Source: Bondarzewia mesenterica (lineage: Eukaryota; Basidiomycota; Agaricomycetes; Russulales; Bondarzewiaceae). Taken from it: DNA of 62,428 nucleotides. The notes under the pieces were generated by a model. The model had not been told where the DNA came from, ran no database searches, and saw nothing but the letters and a program-made list of their open reading frames with translations. Made by a program: the position numbers and the translations under genes. How positions within the stretch are numbered: the first letter of the stretch is position 1; each line of letters starts with the position of its first letter. Positions 45,457-57,307 of this stretch are shown one piece after another. Location of the stretch: positions 1-62,428 of the forward strand of contig SGPL01000144.1 of NCBI GenBank assembly GCA_004802705.1. Direction: 5' to 3'.

Positions 45457-46986
45457 ATGGCATCTCCGGCAACCATAGTTATTGAAACAGCCTCTCCTGT
45501 TGAGCCCATTGCACCCGCCACAACTGAACCAGTACCGTTGTCTTTCCCAGCCATCCTCCGCAATCATGCTCTCACTAGTCGTTTCGCCCACCTCCACGAA
45601 GAACTTGAACTACGAACCTTGGCGCCCGCAAAGAAAGTATCGAAGCGCGAGGATAAGGAGGGCAAACGTTGGGTCAGGCGTAAGGAGAACGGTGTGTTCA
45701 ATCACTGATGATTCGTTATTCGACATATTTACGGCGCTTCTTGAACTCGACCTCCATGGTCCCGCCTTTGTAGCCCGCTTCGTTGGGAACCCTCATATCA
45801 TATATCCTACCAAGCGTGACCTTGATCCTGCACGCCCGAGCACCCTTTCGACCTTTCCTATCCCTCTTCCACCGTATCTCCCACGCAGTGTATCTCTCCC
45901 GCGAGCCGAACCTCCCCCGGCATCCCCCTATACAGCAAATGCAGGTAGATTCAGTCTCTCAATGCGCGGTATGCGCCGCACATTACGCAGAGCCGGTCCC
46001 CGTACGCAGGCATTGGTAAAGGCTGTAGAAGAAGAACTGGTGAACTGGTTGTCAGAGGCTGTGGTTGTGGTGCAGCCAGAAGATAAGGGGCCCCTTGGGC
46101 AAGAGGAATACGACTTCCCCGGCAGGATCATTGGAGAGCAGGAGGGCGCGCGTGAGGTCGCACGAAGCACGTTGAAGCTGGTATGGTGGGTTCAGGACGA
46201 TGCATGGGCAAGGTACGTCGTGCACTGCTGTGCCCGCTATCACGACGTCGTCAGTTTCAGTAAGTAATTCCCCCAAAACACCTTTTGAACGTCCCGCTCA
46301 CCTGTCTAGGCAAAGACAGCCCTACGCACCGACTCACTCACCTCCTTCGGCCTAATGTAACCCGCCCCGATCACGCAGCCCGCGCTGCACTTGTAACACC
46401 ACCTGCAACTGATCTGGACCTCTCCTCGCTCTCCTCCTACGAGTCCGATGTCCTTTCCTCTTTCTCCGATATCCATTCGGACGTTGCACCCTCCGATGTC
46501 CCATCCGAGCCTGAGAACGGCTCAGGATACCTATCAGACATCCCATCGGACCGTGGAGGCCTATCAGACATTGCATCCGACTCAGGTGCCGAAGCAGATT
46601 TCGAGAAAGATCGGGCACAGTCCCCAGCGTCCATCGCCTCACTCTATCACGCTGCAATACGCGAAGCCCACGCATGGTCTGTCGACGGCGACGGCGATGG
46701 CGAGCTCGACCGCGCAGTTGACTCACTCTCCATACATGATTCTGCCTTACCTCATGCGCCGGTGCAGAACGGTACTGACAATGAAGAGACCCCTCGAGCA
46801 AGACGAGTCGTATCCTACCGCACCCGACTTTGGGATCGAACAAGGTCCGCGTCGTCCCCTTCGAGGTCTCCGGTGCGGAGGGGTCCCAGAAGAAGGATGG
46901 AAGCGCCACTGTCTGTCAGCACCGGGCAGAAAGCGAAGGAAATAGGGGAGAGAGACCGGAGCTTCTATGAATACTTGTTCGAATGA
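45457..46986 (+). CDS. R3H-associated N-terminal domain protein
   Basis: Fungal protein with the R3H-associated N-terminal domain; function unknown, possibly nucleic-acid binding. Three exons. The exon 1-2 join gives RKENARFVGNPHIIYPTKRD, the conserved E-N-A-x-F-x-G-N-P-H motif, which fixes the splice site. The domain continues with PLPPYLPRSVSLPR and FSLSMRGMRRTLRRAGPRTQ, then ALVKAVEEELVNWLSEA and WVQDDAWARYVVHCCARYHD. The third exon is Ser/Asp-rich: six or so repeats of the pattern S-D-I/V-x-S-D lie at SDVLSSFSDIHSDVAPSDVP and onward. The tail is basic (RSASSPSRSPVRRGPRRRME) and ends RSFYEYLFE. An actual R3H domain is not evident. Confidence 0.75.
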
Positions 46987-47287
46987 ATAGCCGCCCGCGA
47001 CTAAAGAAGTGAAGTCAGTGCAGGCATAGCGAATATCACGGCCACCAGAGAGTTGGAAGTGATTTGTGAGACCGGAGTAGTGGGGTGTACTGGAAGTGAG
47101 ACAGTCTGTGTTATGCTTTAACTGCTCGTGCGCACTTATTTTACGTATTTAGTATGCAGCCCGTGTGGGGACTGAAGATCCGTTAGACAAGAAGATCTGC
47201 AAAGAATCATTCTGGGGGGAGAAAAAAAGTCCAGGACCCAAATGGCAAAGATTCATAAAATACGGATATCAATAAGTGCATTGTCCA
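46987..47287. other. Convergent 3' region
   Basis: 301 nt between converging stops, including GGGGGGAGAAAAAAAG near 47214. No gene or RNA feature is seen. Confidence 0.5.
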
Positions 47288-50200
47288 CTACCCAGTGAAT
47301 ATGCGGGCGACGAGGTAGAGTGTTGAGCCCGTGAAACGCTGCAGACGGTGGTGAGGACTGTCAAATTTATGTCGAGAATGAGACCTACGATGATGCTGGT
47401 GAGACCGACGAACGCGAGGACGAACGTCATGTACGCCTTTGCTGCAGTTATGCCCCCACCGGGCTTGAATGTCTCAGTAGACTGACCACCACCGAGAATG
47501 CCTGCCAAGAGCAATCCCTGCAGTAAATATAGGTATGAGCAGTTCTCCTATATCATGGAGGAAGCGAGTCGGCTCACGTTCGACAGAACCCATGCAAGAA
47601 GGACCTAAAGGGCAACAAGCATCAAATGAGCGGATGGCACGAAGGAAGGACGAGAAACTTTGCTGACGTTGGTTCTGACTCCTGCATAGTAATCTTTGGC
47701 CGCCTGCTCTTTCTCGGCATTGGACAAAGCAGCCTTGCCTCGCGAAACAGGAGTACGGTGCTTCAGGTTTGACAGTGCCTCCTCATACATGTCATTTGCG
47801 TCCGCGGCCTCGGCGAGCATCTCAACATCGACTTGTGAGTGCGAATCCTGGATGACGACACCAAGGTCACTGTCTGGGGTGTTGTCTTCTTTGGTACCCC
47901 AGGAGATCTATTGAGGAAATAAATAGTGAGAGAAGGGGAGAAGGGTTGGTTACCGAGGACATACATCGTCCAGATTGGAAAAAGCGTAACTAGATAGAAT
48001 ATTTGTTCACCACGGTAGGACACCGAGGAAGACGCGAGCTGGCTTACATATTGAGGATATTGATATATGATGGCGATAACAGCATGTATGGCAAGAAGCT
48101 TGTTAACAAATGCCAGGGATCAAACGCCAAGAAACTGGAAAAAGTGTAGACTGAAGATTGTTTTATCATTGTGGGGACTTCCGGAAACAAGGTGACGGCT
48201 GGACTGACCTCCGTAGGTGACTATGATACTGAACAACATGATTTGATACGCTCCTCCGCCTTGGGAGGCGGCCATGATGGAGCACTCCACAGCAGCAAAG
48301 ATGAGATAGACCATGAAGAGCGCGAGGAACGCGGCGATGAGCTTGTATTTCCATTTTGCACTAGAGTGTGGAGATCAGATCTGCGTCCGAGGATATTATT
48401 GACCAAGACACTCACGCCCTAGGTTTGTTTCCCATGGAAAATAGGAAGCATGCTATGACGATTGAGGCCAGCAAATACTGAATCGGTCATCGACATCAAT
48501 ATATCATTTTTCCAGAAAGAGATGATTTATGTTACCTGTACGATGGAATTGAAATAGCGGATGCCCGTCATTTCAAAAGCTGGAGATTCTAGTGACGAAG
48601 TGAGGATGACGAAGAACAAGTAGAAATTGCCCTGCGCTCGATTGACTTCAACGCAGTTTGAAACAAGACATGAATGATTAACGCACGATGGCAAACCACG
48701 ACGAGATCAAATTTAGAATGTTGTAGCCAACTTGTACGAGCAGCGCAACCTTGCGGCCAAAGCTATGCCCAGAATGCATCATCTGCCCGACGTGCGCGAT
48801 GGCGTACGTCGCAGCGAAGAAGGACCCGTTGAGCCAGCGACGACGTTGGCCGATGAACTCGGGGAGATTATCGGGAACGTCAGTCTCGCCGACGGCACTT
48901 TTGACATATTGGAGCACCCTAAGAGCACGAGGAGTAAGATGATAACGGCCTACAAATTGATACCCAGGTGCATACCAATTGGAATTGGCTTTCGCAACCA
49001 ACTCAAAGCATAGGATCCTCTATCATTATGAATAATAAGAATTGGTTTCGAAACACAAAAAGGCACATACGTCTTCAGCAAGGTCTAACCTGTAACGTCA
49101 GCGCTGAAGGGCGTTCATGCGAGACAATGCAATATACGTACACATGTTTGAAGTAAAGATGTCGGTGTCGCGGCCATGAAGGACCTCTCCTTTAAAGTAA
49201 GAGGCCAACGGTCCCTGGCCTTTCTTATTATTTTGCAATGCTATATACCTGTACGCTGAGAAAGCGCCTGGCTGTTCGATTCAAGATCAAAGACTGTCCT
49301 TACCGTATCAGAGCGTTTCAAGTCTCACCAGCACACTGATATACCCAAAGAGACTTTCGGTGGGTTTATCTAAGATGTTGCTGATCTTGTACTCGAAATT
49401 CTGAGCAGCCACTAACAGACCACTCGAGGTCAGGTTGTACTGAAAGATAAAATGAATCTGAGACTCACCCAGAGGGTTCAGAAGAGCCAGCCAGTTTTTG
49501 CCCTTATAGACGGCTATCTCTCCACAGGCTCCTGCTACGTTCGAGTTTAAGTCAAATGTCTTCCACAAGTGATATATGCTCTTGTTCCCGGGTCGGGTCC
49601 CAACATCAAGAAGGACGCATACATTAGGCTAGATGAGTTAAACGTCGTGTAGTGAGCAAGTGAAGACGAGAAAAAGTCCGAACACCTCACTTGCAGCATG
49701 GAGCTGAAAGCGTTAAAGAACCATCGGTGGCTATTAATTTTTTTCTGGTTCTTCTCCTTCATGCAAAAGATTATCTGCGTCGGGACGATGCCCTTGTCAG
49801 GGTACTGAAAGTGTAAATTCGGATCGAGGGCAAAGGTCGTAGTATATTCGAATAAATGCGCGGTCACGGCCTTATTGTTTATCATGTTTTTCATATGTCC
49901 TCCCGGTTGGTATACGCCAAGAAGGGTAAGGCAATCGAGAACCCGTGGATGGATCTTCTTCCTGCCGTCTGCGACTATGCATACCACGATCTCGAAGCTA
50001 GCTGTCAGCAGCACAAGAGACAGAAATGATTCAGTGTCGCATACCTTTTTCCAAGCGTTCGTTCCCCATGTCTGCGAGTTCTTCCGCGAACATAAATGCG
50101 AGATATTGCGCATGACACCGTACATAGTCCTGCAGAATAAGACTTCATCTTCCTACAAAAAAAAATAACCTGAATGCCAATAGATCCTGTATGAAATGTA

Positions 50201-51511
50201 GATCAGACTCACGTTGTACATAGTAATACAAATGAAAAGCTCTGTTCGCCTTCCAGATTCATTCTGCCGTAGGAAAAACCCGCTCTTCTCGAAATCATCA
50301 GGGTCACAGGTGACAGCAGTGTACCGCGTTTCCATGACCTCCGAATTGCCCTTTCGCGGTAAGACCAGCTTTGGAGGAACGGGCAGTTCCACAACGAGGT
50401 TACCGTTAGTGAGCTGCACCCGTTTCTTAGTCTTGTGACGGCGAAGGACGCGCCCAGTAGGTGCAGGTCCGAAATGGCGCGTTTCGACAGGCGTCTCAGG
50501 AAATTCAGACCCAGGAGTCTGTTCCCCGTCAATAAGGGGTATTCCGCGATTGATGATGATGCCCTGTAACTGACCCTCCATCTCGTATTTCTCGGGATCG
50601 GAGCCTTCCTCGTCTATCCCAAGTGAAACCGTAGTGAGTGGTATACTGACATCTCCGATGTCTTGGTAGTCATCCACCGCAGGCGTAGGAGATCTGGAAC
50701 GCGGGGGATAATATGAAGCTCGGGAGTTAATACCTGAAGCGAATGCTTCCGTATCATGGCGAAAATGATCTATGTATTGCGGAGATCCCGTATTCTTGGG
50801 CGAAGCCTCAACCCGCCTGTGCAAGCGGTTCGGACTATCAGCAGGAGAATTGTTCGAAAAGGATTGATTTGGAGACGGGGATTTCGATTGCGGCAAGATA
50901 TTAGATGGCAATGATCCTCTTAGAAATTCGTCGTATGCAGATAGTTGGGACTGAGGACGTGAAGGAACAATAGGATTAAAAGGATTGGACGATTGCTCCA
51001 AAGCCGCGGAGTCAGTAAATGGGTCGTCGTTATTTATTTGTTTCAGAGACGAGTCATCCCATTGAAGAGGCTCTCCGGAGTCAATGGTAGGAAGATAGGA
51101 ATGTGGCCGTTGGTGAATGGCATTCACTCGCTCGTTTTCGTCNTAGACCTTGATGCGAGGTTGCTCATNATCGACTGCTGTCGACCCTGAGGACGATGTC
51201 TTTCGCGAAGATGACCTTTGGAGTGACGCACCGTTATGTTTATCGTGAGCATTGGAGCCGTCANTGGAACTGCTGGAATACCGATTCCGCATTTGATCAA
51301 CAGCTTGGCTGATCGTGTCAAAATCAGGCATGTGAGATTGTGGTGGAAGAGAACGCTCCGTCAAGGCATGGCGTTGTGTCTGTGAGCCTGCANGGCTCGG
51401 CTGTGATGGTGTCNAATAGTGGTAACTTTGGCTTGTGTCGTCGTCATCGTCGTCTTGCGGTAAAGGTTCGGCTTCATATGGATAAGATGGGACAGGTTTT
51501 CGACGAGCCAT
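47288..51511 (-). CDS. Chitin synthase, division 1 (class I-III type)
   Basis: Plasma-membrane GT2 enzyme that polymerises UDP-GlcNAc into chitin. The first exon encodes a ~450-residue polar N-terminus ([20 protein letters not shown]), then [20 protein letters not shown] and [20 protein letters not shown]. The catalytic part has [52 protein letters not shown] and the product-channel motif [20 protein letters not shown]. At least six transmembrane helices follow ([20 protein letters not shown] onwards), then the [14 protein letters not shown] loop and a last pair of helices ending [12 protein letters not shown]. The YLAED part of the catalytic motif sits on a 14-nt micro-exon. N bases fall in the first exon, so some N-terminal residues are unknown. 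Start: the ATG at 51511; upstream in-frame sequence runs into the unresolved block. Confidence 0.95.
49071..49084 (-). other. 14-nt micro-exon of the chitin synthase gene
   Basis: On the minus strand ACCTTGCTGAAGAC lies between an acceptor GGTTAG and a donor GTATGTGC. Joined to the flanking exons (ATGT before, AGGATCC after) it restores NMYLAEDRIL, the conserved chitin synthase sequence. Confidence 0.85.
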
Positions 51512-53405
51512 AGGAAANTTAATCAGGTATGCGTCGAGNGAATTTCCGTGTCCGTGACAATGCGTACGCGCAAGTGTATCGGCGATTCGGCTCACTGCGC
51601 GTCAGACCANTGNCNCGNCNANNNCNACNTNNNNNNNNNNNNNNNNNNNNNNNNNNNNNNNNNNNNNNNTCGTTCCGAGTCNNNGTTCAGTCCGAGTCAG
51701 NNNTTCCNGANNTNCNTNNNNTNNANNGNNTNGNNCAGNGCTCAGCTNAGCGCNCAGTCTTTGTNTNNGTNTTTNNTTCCTGTCAAGGATACATACTTCG
51801 CAGAAATAGTTTCTCATCCAGATTCTCTACCGTAAGATTGAACCAATTCAAATGATGATTGAAATTCGAGAGATAATACACAACAGTTGAGCATAACTTA
51901 CGATCCGGACTCGATAAGGGCAGTGACTAAAAGTACATTTTGCGAGGAAGGTTGGCTGAAAAGATNGAGGAGAAAGAACATGCAAGCGACAATCTCTACG
52001 CATTCCCATTTCGCATTTTCCCAGTACGCAATAGGACGGCTGCTAGACCACGCCAAGTCATGAGAGGAGCCTGCCCTTCTTTCCGCACTAAGGCCATATT
52101 GAGCTCAAATCCGTTCAGCTTCCGCCTTTCAGAGGCTGCTGCTGGTTGGCCCTCTTCCCGACGANGATGCGCANGTGAATCAGCATTTGATGCAGAGGGA
52201 TGGGAAGGCACCTGCTGCGTATCAGCTCTCGTTATGACCCTCCTCATCGCATGATTCACCTCCAGTTCACCGCCATGAGCTGACNCTGCTCGTGTTTCAA
52301 GCTTATGGGAGTTCGATGGNCCTGATCTGCTACNTGCCATCGGAAGCTGCCGTCCGCCCGGCGAATGATGAGGTGGCATCTCTCCGGAATTCTGGGTAGC
52401 AGNNAGAGTATGTTCAGGACCAGAAACCGCCGTCANATAGGCCAGTTTCGGTTTNTTTGNCGANACAAGATGGTCNGGAGAGGAAGAGGCTCGCCTCTTG
52501 GTACGTGCAACAGACATGGCCGGTACGTCCACAATACCACCATTGTCGGTCGCNATGTCGGTCGAATCTTCTANGGCNANGGTTTCTTCTACGAAACTAG
52601 ATGATAGGGGGGCAGTCGTGACTATGGGATGTTCGTTCGATGATGTGTGGGCTTCATAGCTGGCGATAGGCAAAGAAAGGGGAGATGAAGGGAGAGGTGG
52701 CAAAGAAGAATTTGGTAAGGACAGNGACATANGAGCTTGAACCATAACATTCTTGAGTCGAGCATGGNTCATTAGATCATCAGGTTCTGGTTGAGAACCT
52801 TTCACCGCGATATGGCTGAGCTCCTTTAGCTGAGTAGCAGTCTCCTCTGGGCAATTGGTTGGNTCAAGCGGCGGTTGNTTAACGNCNTCTTGCCTTGACG
52901 CGAGTAACTCNNCNCCCTTCTCTGCAAGCGCTGAGNGGTGGACTTCGCGTGAAATCGGAACAAGTTTAATCTCCTGAGCTTCCTCAGTATGAGATGCTCC
53001 CNCGGACCTGCGAGGTGCTCGAGGATCGTTTGGTGAATTTGACTGTTCTTGACTCTGCGACTGAGACTGAGTATGCAGCTGCGAAGCGGTGCCAGAGGTA
53101 TCAGAGTTNGGAACGAGAACCTGACCTCGTCCCACCGCGTTGGTTGGATGTGGCACGAGTGCGGGNGGCGGGACTCTCCTGTTCTCCGGTCGGACGAAAT
53201 AAACATCTGGCATCAAAGGTGATACCTTTTTCGCGCCATCGTCCGAGGGCGAGGGTGAACGCATCGGGTAGGAGGAGGAAGGTGTAAGCTGCCTCCGCCT
53301 CTGTGCAGGAGTCGGAGCGGAAAGAGACGACGTTAACATGTTTGACGTAGGCGGCGAAAGTTTGCTAACATCTAAAGGCGCTGGATTGGGCCGTCGCTCN
53401 GAGGN
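51143..53405. other. Low-quality stretch with unresolved bases
   Basis: Scattered N characters occur throughout, with dense N from about 51609 to 51778 (solid N from roughly 51631 to 51669). They lie in the chitin synthase first exon, the spacer, and the last exon of the next gene. The mix of single N among clean bases suggests masked or ambiguous calls (for example two alleles) more than a scaffold gap. The dense block lies where a short tandem repeat could be: fragments such as TTCCGAGTC and TCCGAGTCAG recur beside it. Confidence 0.7.
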
Positions 53406-54881
53406 TTTGACTGGTGACAGAACATGAGACGAGGGGGCCGGAGAAAAAAGAGGGAGAGGTGAACCTGAACGCGATGATGCAGGCGAAGAGTGCATAGAAC
53501 CTGCTTCGCCTTCGGCCTCGCGATCAGAGTCAGCAGCCGCTGTCTCAGACCATGAAGATGGAGTCGTCGGCTCAAGTATCGGATCCGAAACCTTTCTGGG
53601 AGGACTTCCTGGTATTGGACTCGAGAAAGAGAGTGCACGCCTTCCTGGAAAGAGCATATCAATTGATGGGATAAATTGGCGGGAATGAGTGGCCTTACTG
53701 TTGCGTTGCTTGTTTGGCAAGGGATCCTCAAGGTCCGGGCCACGCAAAGTGCTCTTCCCAGGATCTGAATACCCCAGCACTTGTGGTTTTTGATCTCCTT
53801 GAGCTTCAAGTCGAAGTTATGAGTTGGGCAAGACTGACATCTTGATGAGCGGACTTCCAAACCTTACTTGGGGCGACAGTATCCACGATACCCCCGTAGC
53901 TCTTACGCACGTACTTTTCGCTCTGCATGAACGACTTTCGAAGGAATATATGAGTGAAGCGCAGAGGAGGAAAAATGAATCGTAACTCACTTGGAAAGCC
54001 TTGGCGTGTTCTCGCTTTGAATCTGCAGTGTCTTTGCTGGGCTTCACTTTTGCTTCCGACAGGATTGTTTCAGAAGAAAAGGGACGTCTAACTTGCATTT
54101 GAGCTTGTGCATTAACGGCAGGTGGGTGAATCTGTTCCCCCTCTCCGACATCAGCTGCCACATTCTGCTGCTCTTTTTTGAGCTTAAGGATATTCCTGTT
54201 GGAGTACCGCTGTAGCCCAAAAAGTTAGGTTCACAGCACATAATCACGCACCCTTCGCCTCCGCCTTTTCGAAGACCATCTATCCACTCAAGAAGGAGAT
54301 GATTGGCCTTGAGCTCCTCCGGGGAGCCGAAAACAGGCTCCTGCGCACTGCCAATGATCTCCACGCAACCAACATCGAGAGTCAGAGTTGCCTCTTTCAC
54401 CATCTTTTGCACACCATTCCCTACAGGATGTCTAGTGAAGACAGGTCGAAATTTTTTGATGGAAACGATGGCACCATTAAACTGTGTTAGCCTTTTGCCT
54501 TGACTATCTTGCATGCTGGTAAATTGAACGGTGAGCAGGCCACTGAGATAGTGCAGGCACTGAAAACGGAAACCTCACTAGTTTGCAGTGTACTCTTCTA
54601 AGGCATCCTTAGTGAATCGCACCGGGACGATATATTCTTTGTCAGAAACGATGGCCCAGACACAATCATCGTTGGAAGATTGTTGAAATGTAAGGAACTG
54701 TGTCCAAGTTGTCAGTATCGAACGCAACGATAGTACGCAGAAAAAACTGGCCAGGCACCTTGGTTATTTGAACCTTTTTACTCTTCGTGTGGACGGGCGC
54801 CTGAGTGTAACTGCCGCCATAGGTTTCTGCAACATTAAGGAAGTAATCGTGGATCCAGGCACATTTTAGGGTATTGGCCAT
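51996..54881 (-). CDS. Candidate shelterin TPP1/Est3 OB-domain protein
   Basis: Likely telomere protein of the TPP1/Tpz1/Est3 group. The first exons encode one OB-fold-like domain: TLKCAWIHDYFLNVAETYGG (a W-I-x-x-x-L/F opening helix as in TPP1), then DDCVWAIVSDKEYIVPVRFT and KDALEEYTANYMQDSQGKRL. It continues FNGAIVSIKKFRPVFTR, then ATLTLDVGCVEIIGS and EELKANHLLLEWIDGLRK. The order 'variable loop, A-x-V-S-D, V-R-F-T-x-x-A-L, G-x-I-V-x-I-x-x-F, L-x-V/x-x-V-E-I-x-G' follows the TPP1 OB domain. The rest (>650 residues) is Ser/Pro/Gln-rich and disordered, with MLFPGRRALSFSSPIPGSPP and VARTKRRASSS, as in other TPP1 linkers that bind partner proteins. Several N bases lie in the last exon. Identification is by pattern, not alignment score. 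Confidence 0.6.
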
Positions 54882-55948
54882 TGAAGACGAGAAAGTGCGA
54901 GGAAAGAAATTTCGCTTAGAATCTGAAGAGAGATCGCATCAATGGCTCTGTCCAAGACGCTTGAATATAACCAGCTGGCATGCAGTTAGAGCAGAAGCAC
55001 CACGGCGCTCCGGCAGAGAGGAGGCTGCCGCGCCGCGACTGTGACATAAAGCCGTGACAGTACGCGAGCGTTACACAGTAGTATGTGCCCGACGCACGCG
55101 GCTGCCGGCACGACGTGGCTTTTGACAACGTTCTCAGACGTTTACCAGCCCCTTGCTAGTACCCATGTGGACAACTGCCAATACAGGCTGACGGAACACG
55201 GACTGGCACAATACGTGCTCGGCGTCGTATCGTTCAATTTCTTTCTGCGACGTCGTACATAACGTTCCGCGGAGAACGAAAAGGCATGCACCAGTCTGTC
55301 TCCTTGGTGGATGCATATAATTGATCAAGAACCGACCGGCTTGTATCACAGAGTTGGGGAAAATTTTGTCGAGAATTTGCCTTAGACTAAGTAATAGTCC
55401 TAGAAAGAAGTCATGCCCACAGCTCATCTCGCTCATGATTTTGCCTCTCCGCTCGTCGAGAATGAATGGACACGAACCTTGGCTGGCTTGAACCGGAATA
55501 GACGCAGGCCCGCGTAGGATACTGCGTGTCTGACTCAAGCTCGAGCAATAGGCAATGACGGCGAAAAAAAAAAACGAAACAAGTGAACATCAGATATTTG
55601 TCCAAGCAGGCTGGTTATGGATAACGTCGTTACAATGCAGCTTGGGAGGTCTCGTTGATATCGTCGATGTTCGGGCGAGTCGTCGACGGAAGGAGTGAAA
55701 GAACAGCGCCCGGCTTTAATACCTATCAACTTAAGTCTTCTGATCTGATCGAACCTTTCATCCACAAAATCTGGGACAAAAGTACTCACAGCATGCTGTA
55801 CTTTCTCTGCCCGGGTTCAAAACCATGGGAGCTTGAAACGAAGGTTCTTTTCACTCACCAAGCGAATCGCAACCCCGTATTGACCTCATGAAATTGAAAA
55901 GATGAAGCACGTCAATGGTATAGATTGTTCTATCCGATGTCGGCCTTT
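54882..55948. other. Unassigned region with coding-like pieces
   Basis: 1.07 kb between the TPP1-like gene and cysteine synthase. On the minus strand about 55134-55370 reads like protein: DKIFPNSVIQAGRFLINYMH, RQTGACLFVLRGTLC and AEHVLCQSVFRQPVLAVVHM, ending at a TGA at 55134. Splice-like signals precede it (donor GCT/GTGAGTAC at about 55789; a T11 pyrimidine tract then GAGTCAG near 55535; TTTCTAG near 55405). A small multi-exon gene on the minus strand starting with the ATG near 55833 (MVLNPGRESTA) is possible. I could not assign a family or fix the exons. Confidence 0.3.
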
Positions 55949-57307
55949 CTAGTCCAGCACGGCATACTTCTTCAAGTGTTCTGGGATGGCCTCTTCCAAT
56001 CCTTTCGACTGCAGCCACTTCTTAGAGAACAGTCGGCTCTGGTACCGGTAAGCACCATCACAGAGGATGGTCGCTATCGTTTTACCTGCAAAATATGTCA
56101 ACAACATGCACTGACAATCTAACGCTCAAAAATTACCTGGTCCGAGCTTCTTCGCCAATTCAACAGCAGCAACGACATTCAAAGCAGAACTAGCACCCAA
56201 ATACAAGCCTTCCGTGTCCAACAGATCGTATACCATTCTGATTGATTTTTCATCAGGAATGGTCATAGCGCCGGAAAGTTGGTTCACGAATGTGCCAAGG
56301 TTGTTCGTGATACGGCCCTGGCCAATACCTGAAACCCAATTCGTAAGTTTCTCCCTCCAAATGAACATGCAGCCGGACGTACCTTCCGTGATAGAGCTAC
56401 CCGATCTCTCCTTCAGCTGTCCACCACTGGCCACGTAGCTTTGCAACACGCTACCGGGTGGGTCGGCCAACCATACTTGCGTCTTCCCAGCACTTTTCTC
56501 GCGCAGATATTTCCCGATACCAGCCAATGTACCGCCCGTACCCGTTGCACAGATGAATGCATCGACTTCACCGTTTGTTTGCTCCCAAATCTCAGGACCC
56601 GTCGTGCGGTAGTGCGCCTCTGTGTTCGCGGTATTGTCGAATTGGTCCGTCCAAATCGCATTCGGAATGTTTTTCGCATAATCCCGTGCTTGGTGGTTGT
56701 AGTTCTGCGGGTTCTCGTATGCAACGGCGGGAACAGGGTGCACTTCTGCACCCAACATGCGCAGGAGATCGATTTTTTCTTGACTCTACACAACATTATG
56801 ATTGAATTCACTAATTCCGCAAAAGGTCACAAAAGAAACGCACCTGAGTATTTGGCATAAAGATCACACATTTGTATCCCTTAGCTCTGCACACATGGGC
56901 GAGGCCAATACCGGTATTCCCAGCAGTCCCTTCAACAACAGTCCCGCCTGGCTGCAAGCTAGAACAAGGGTCAACATTTCACCATCTCGATACCACCGGG
57001 ACGAAGACGTTAACAAAGCACGCACCGACCTTTCGCCTCAGCATCCTCGATGACCCCAAGGGCAGCACGGTCCTTGACGCTACCTCCCGGGTTTTGGAAT
57101 TCAGCTTTACCATAGATATATGAACCAGTTTTCTCAGATAATCCTTTCAGATAAATCTGATAAAGTTCATCACATTGACTTTACCGGACGAAATAGAAAA
57201 CGAAATGAAGGACGAACGAGGGGAGTATTCCCAATTGAGCCAGTGAAACCATTGACGGCCCTTGATGTGAATCCACGCGCTGACAACTTCCAACGCAACG
57301 CCAACAT
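55949..57307 (-). CDS. Cysteine synthase, mitochondrial-type (MCY1/cys-12-like)
   Basis: PLP-dependent enzyme of the O-acetylserine sulfhydrylase fold. Its N-terminal segment [20 protein letters not shown] is basic and Ser-rich, fitting a mitochondrial targeting sequence. The catalytic lysine lies in [15 protein letters not shown], the substrate loop is [20 protein letters not shown], and the PLP phosphate loop is [20 protein letters not shown]. The protein ends [36 protein letters not shown] with [20 protein letters not shown] points to the Mcy1/cysteine synthase 2 branch. About seven exons; the small exon SIGNTPLVR is split from the next by an intron. The reaction in vivo (cysteine synthesis or another beta-replacement) is not settled for this branch. 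Confidence 0.92.
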
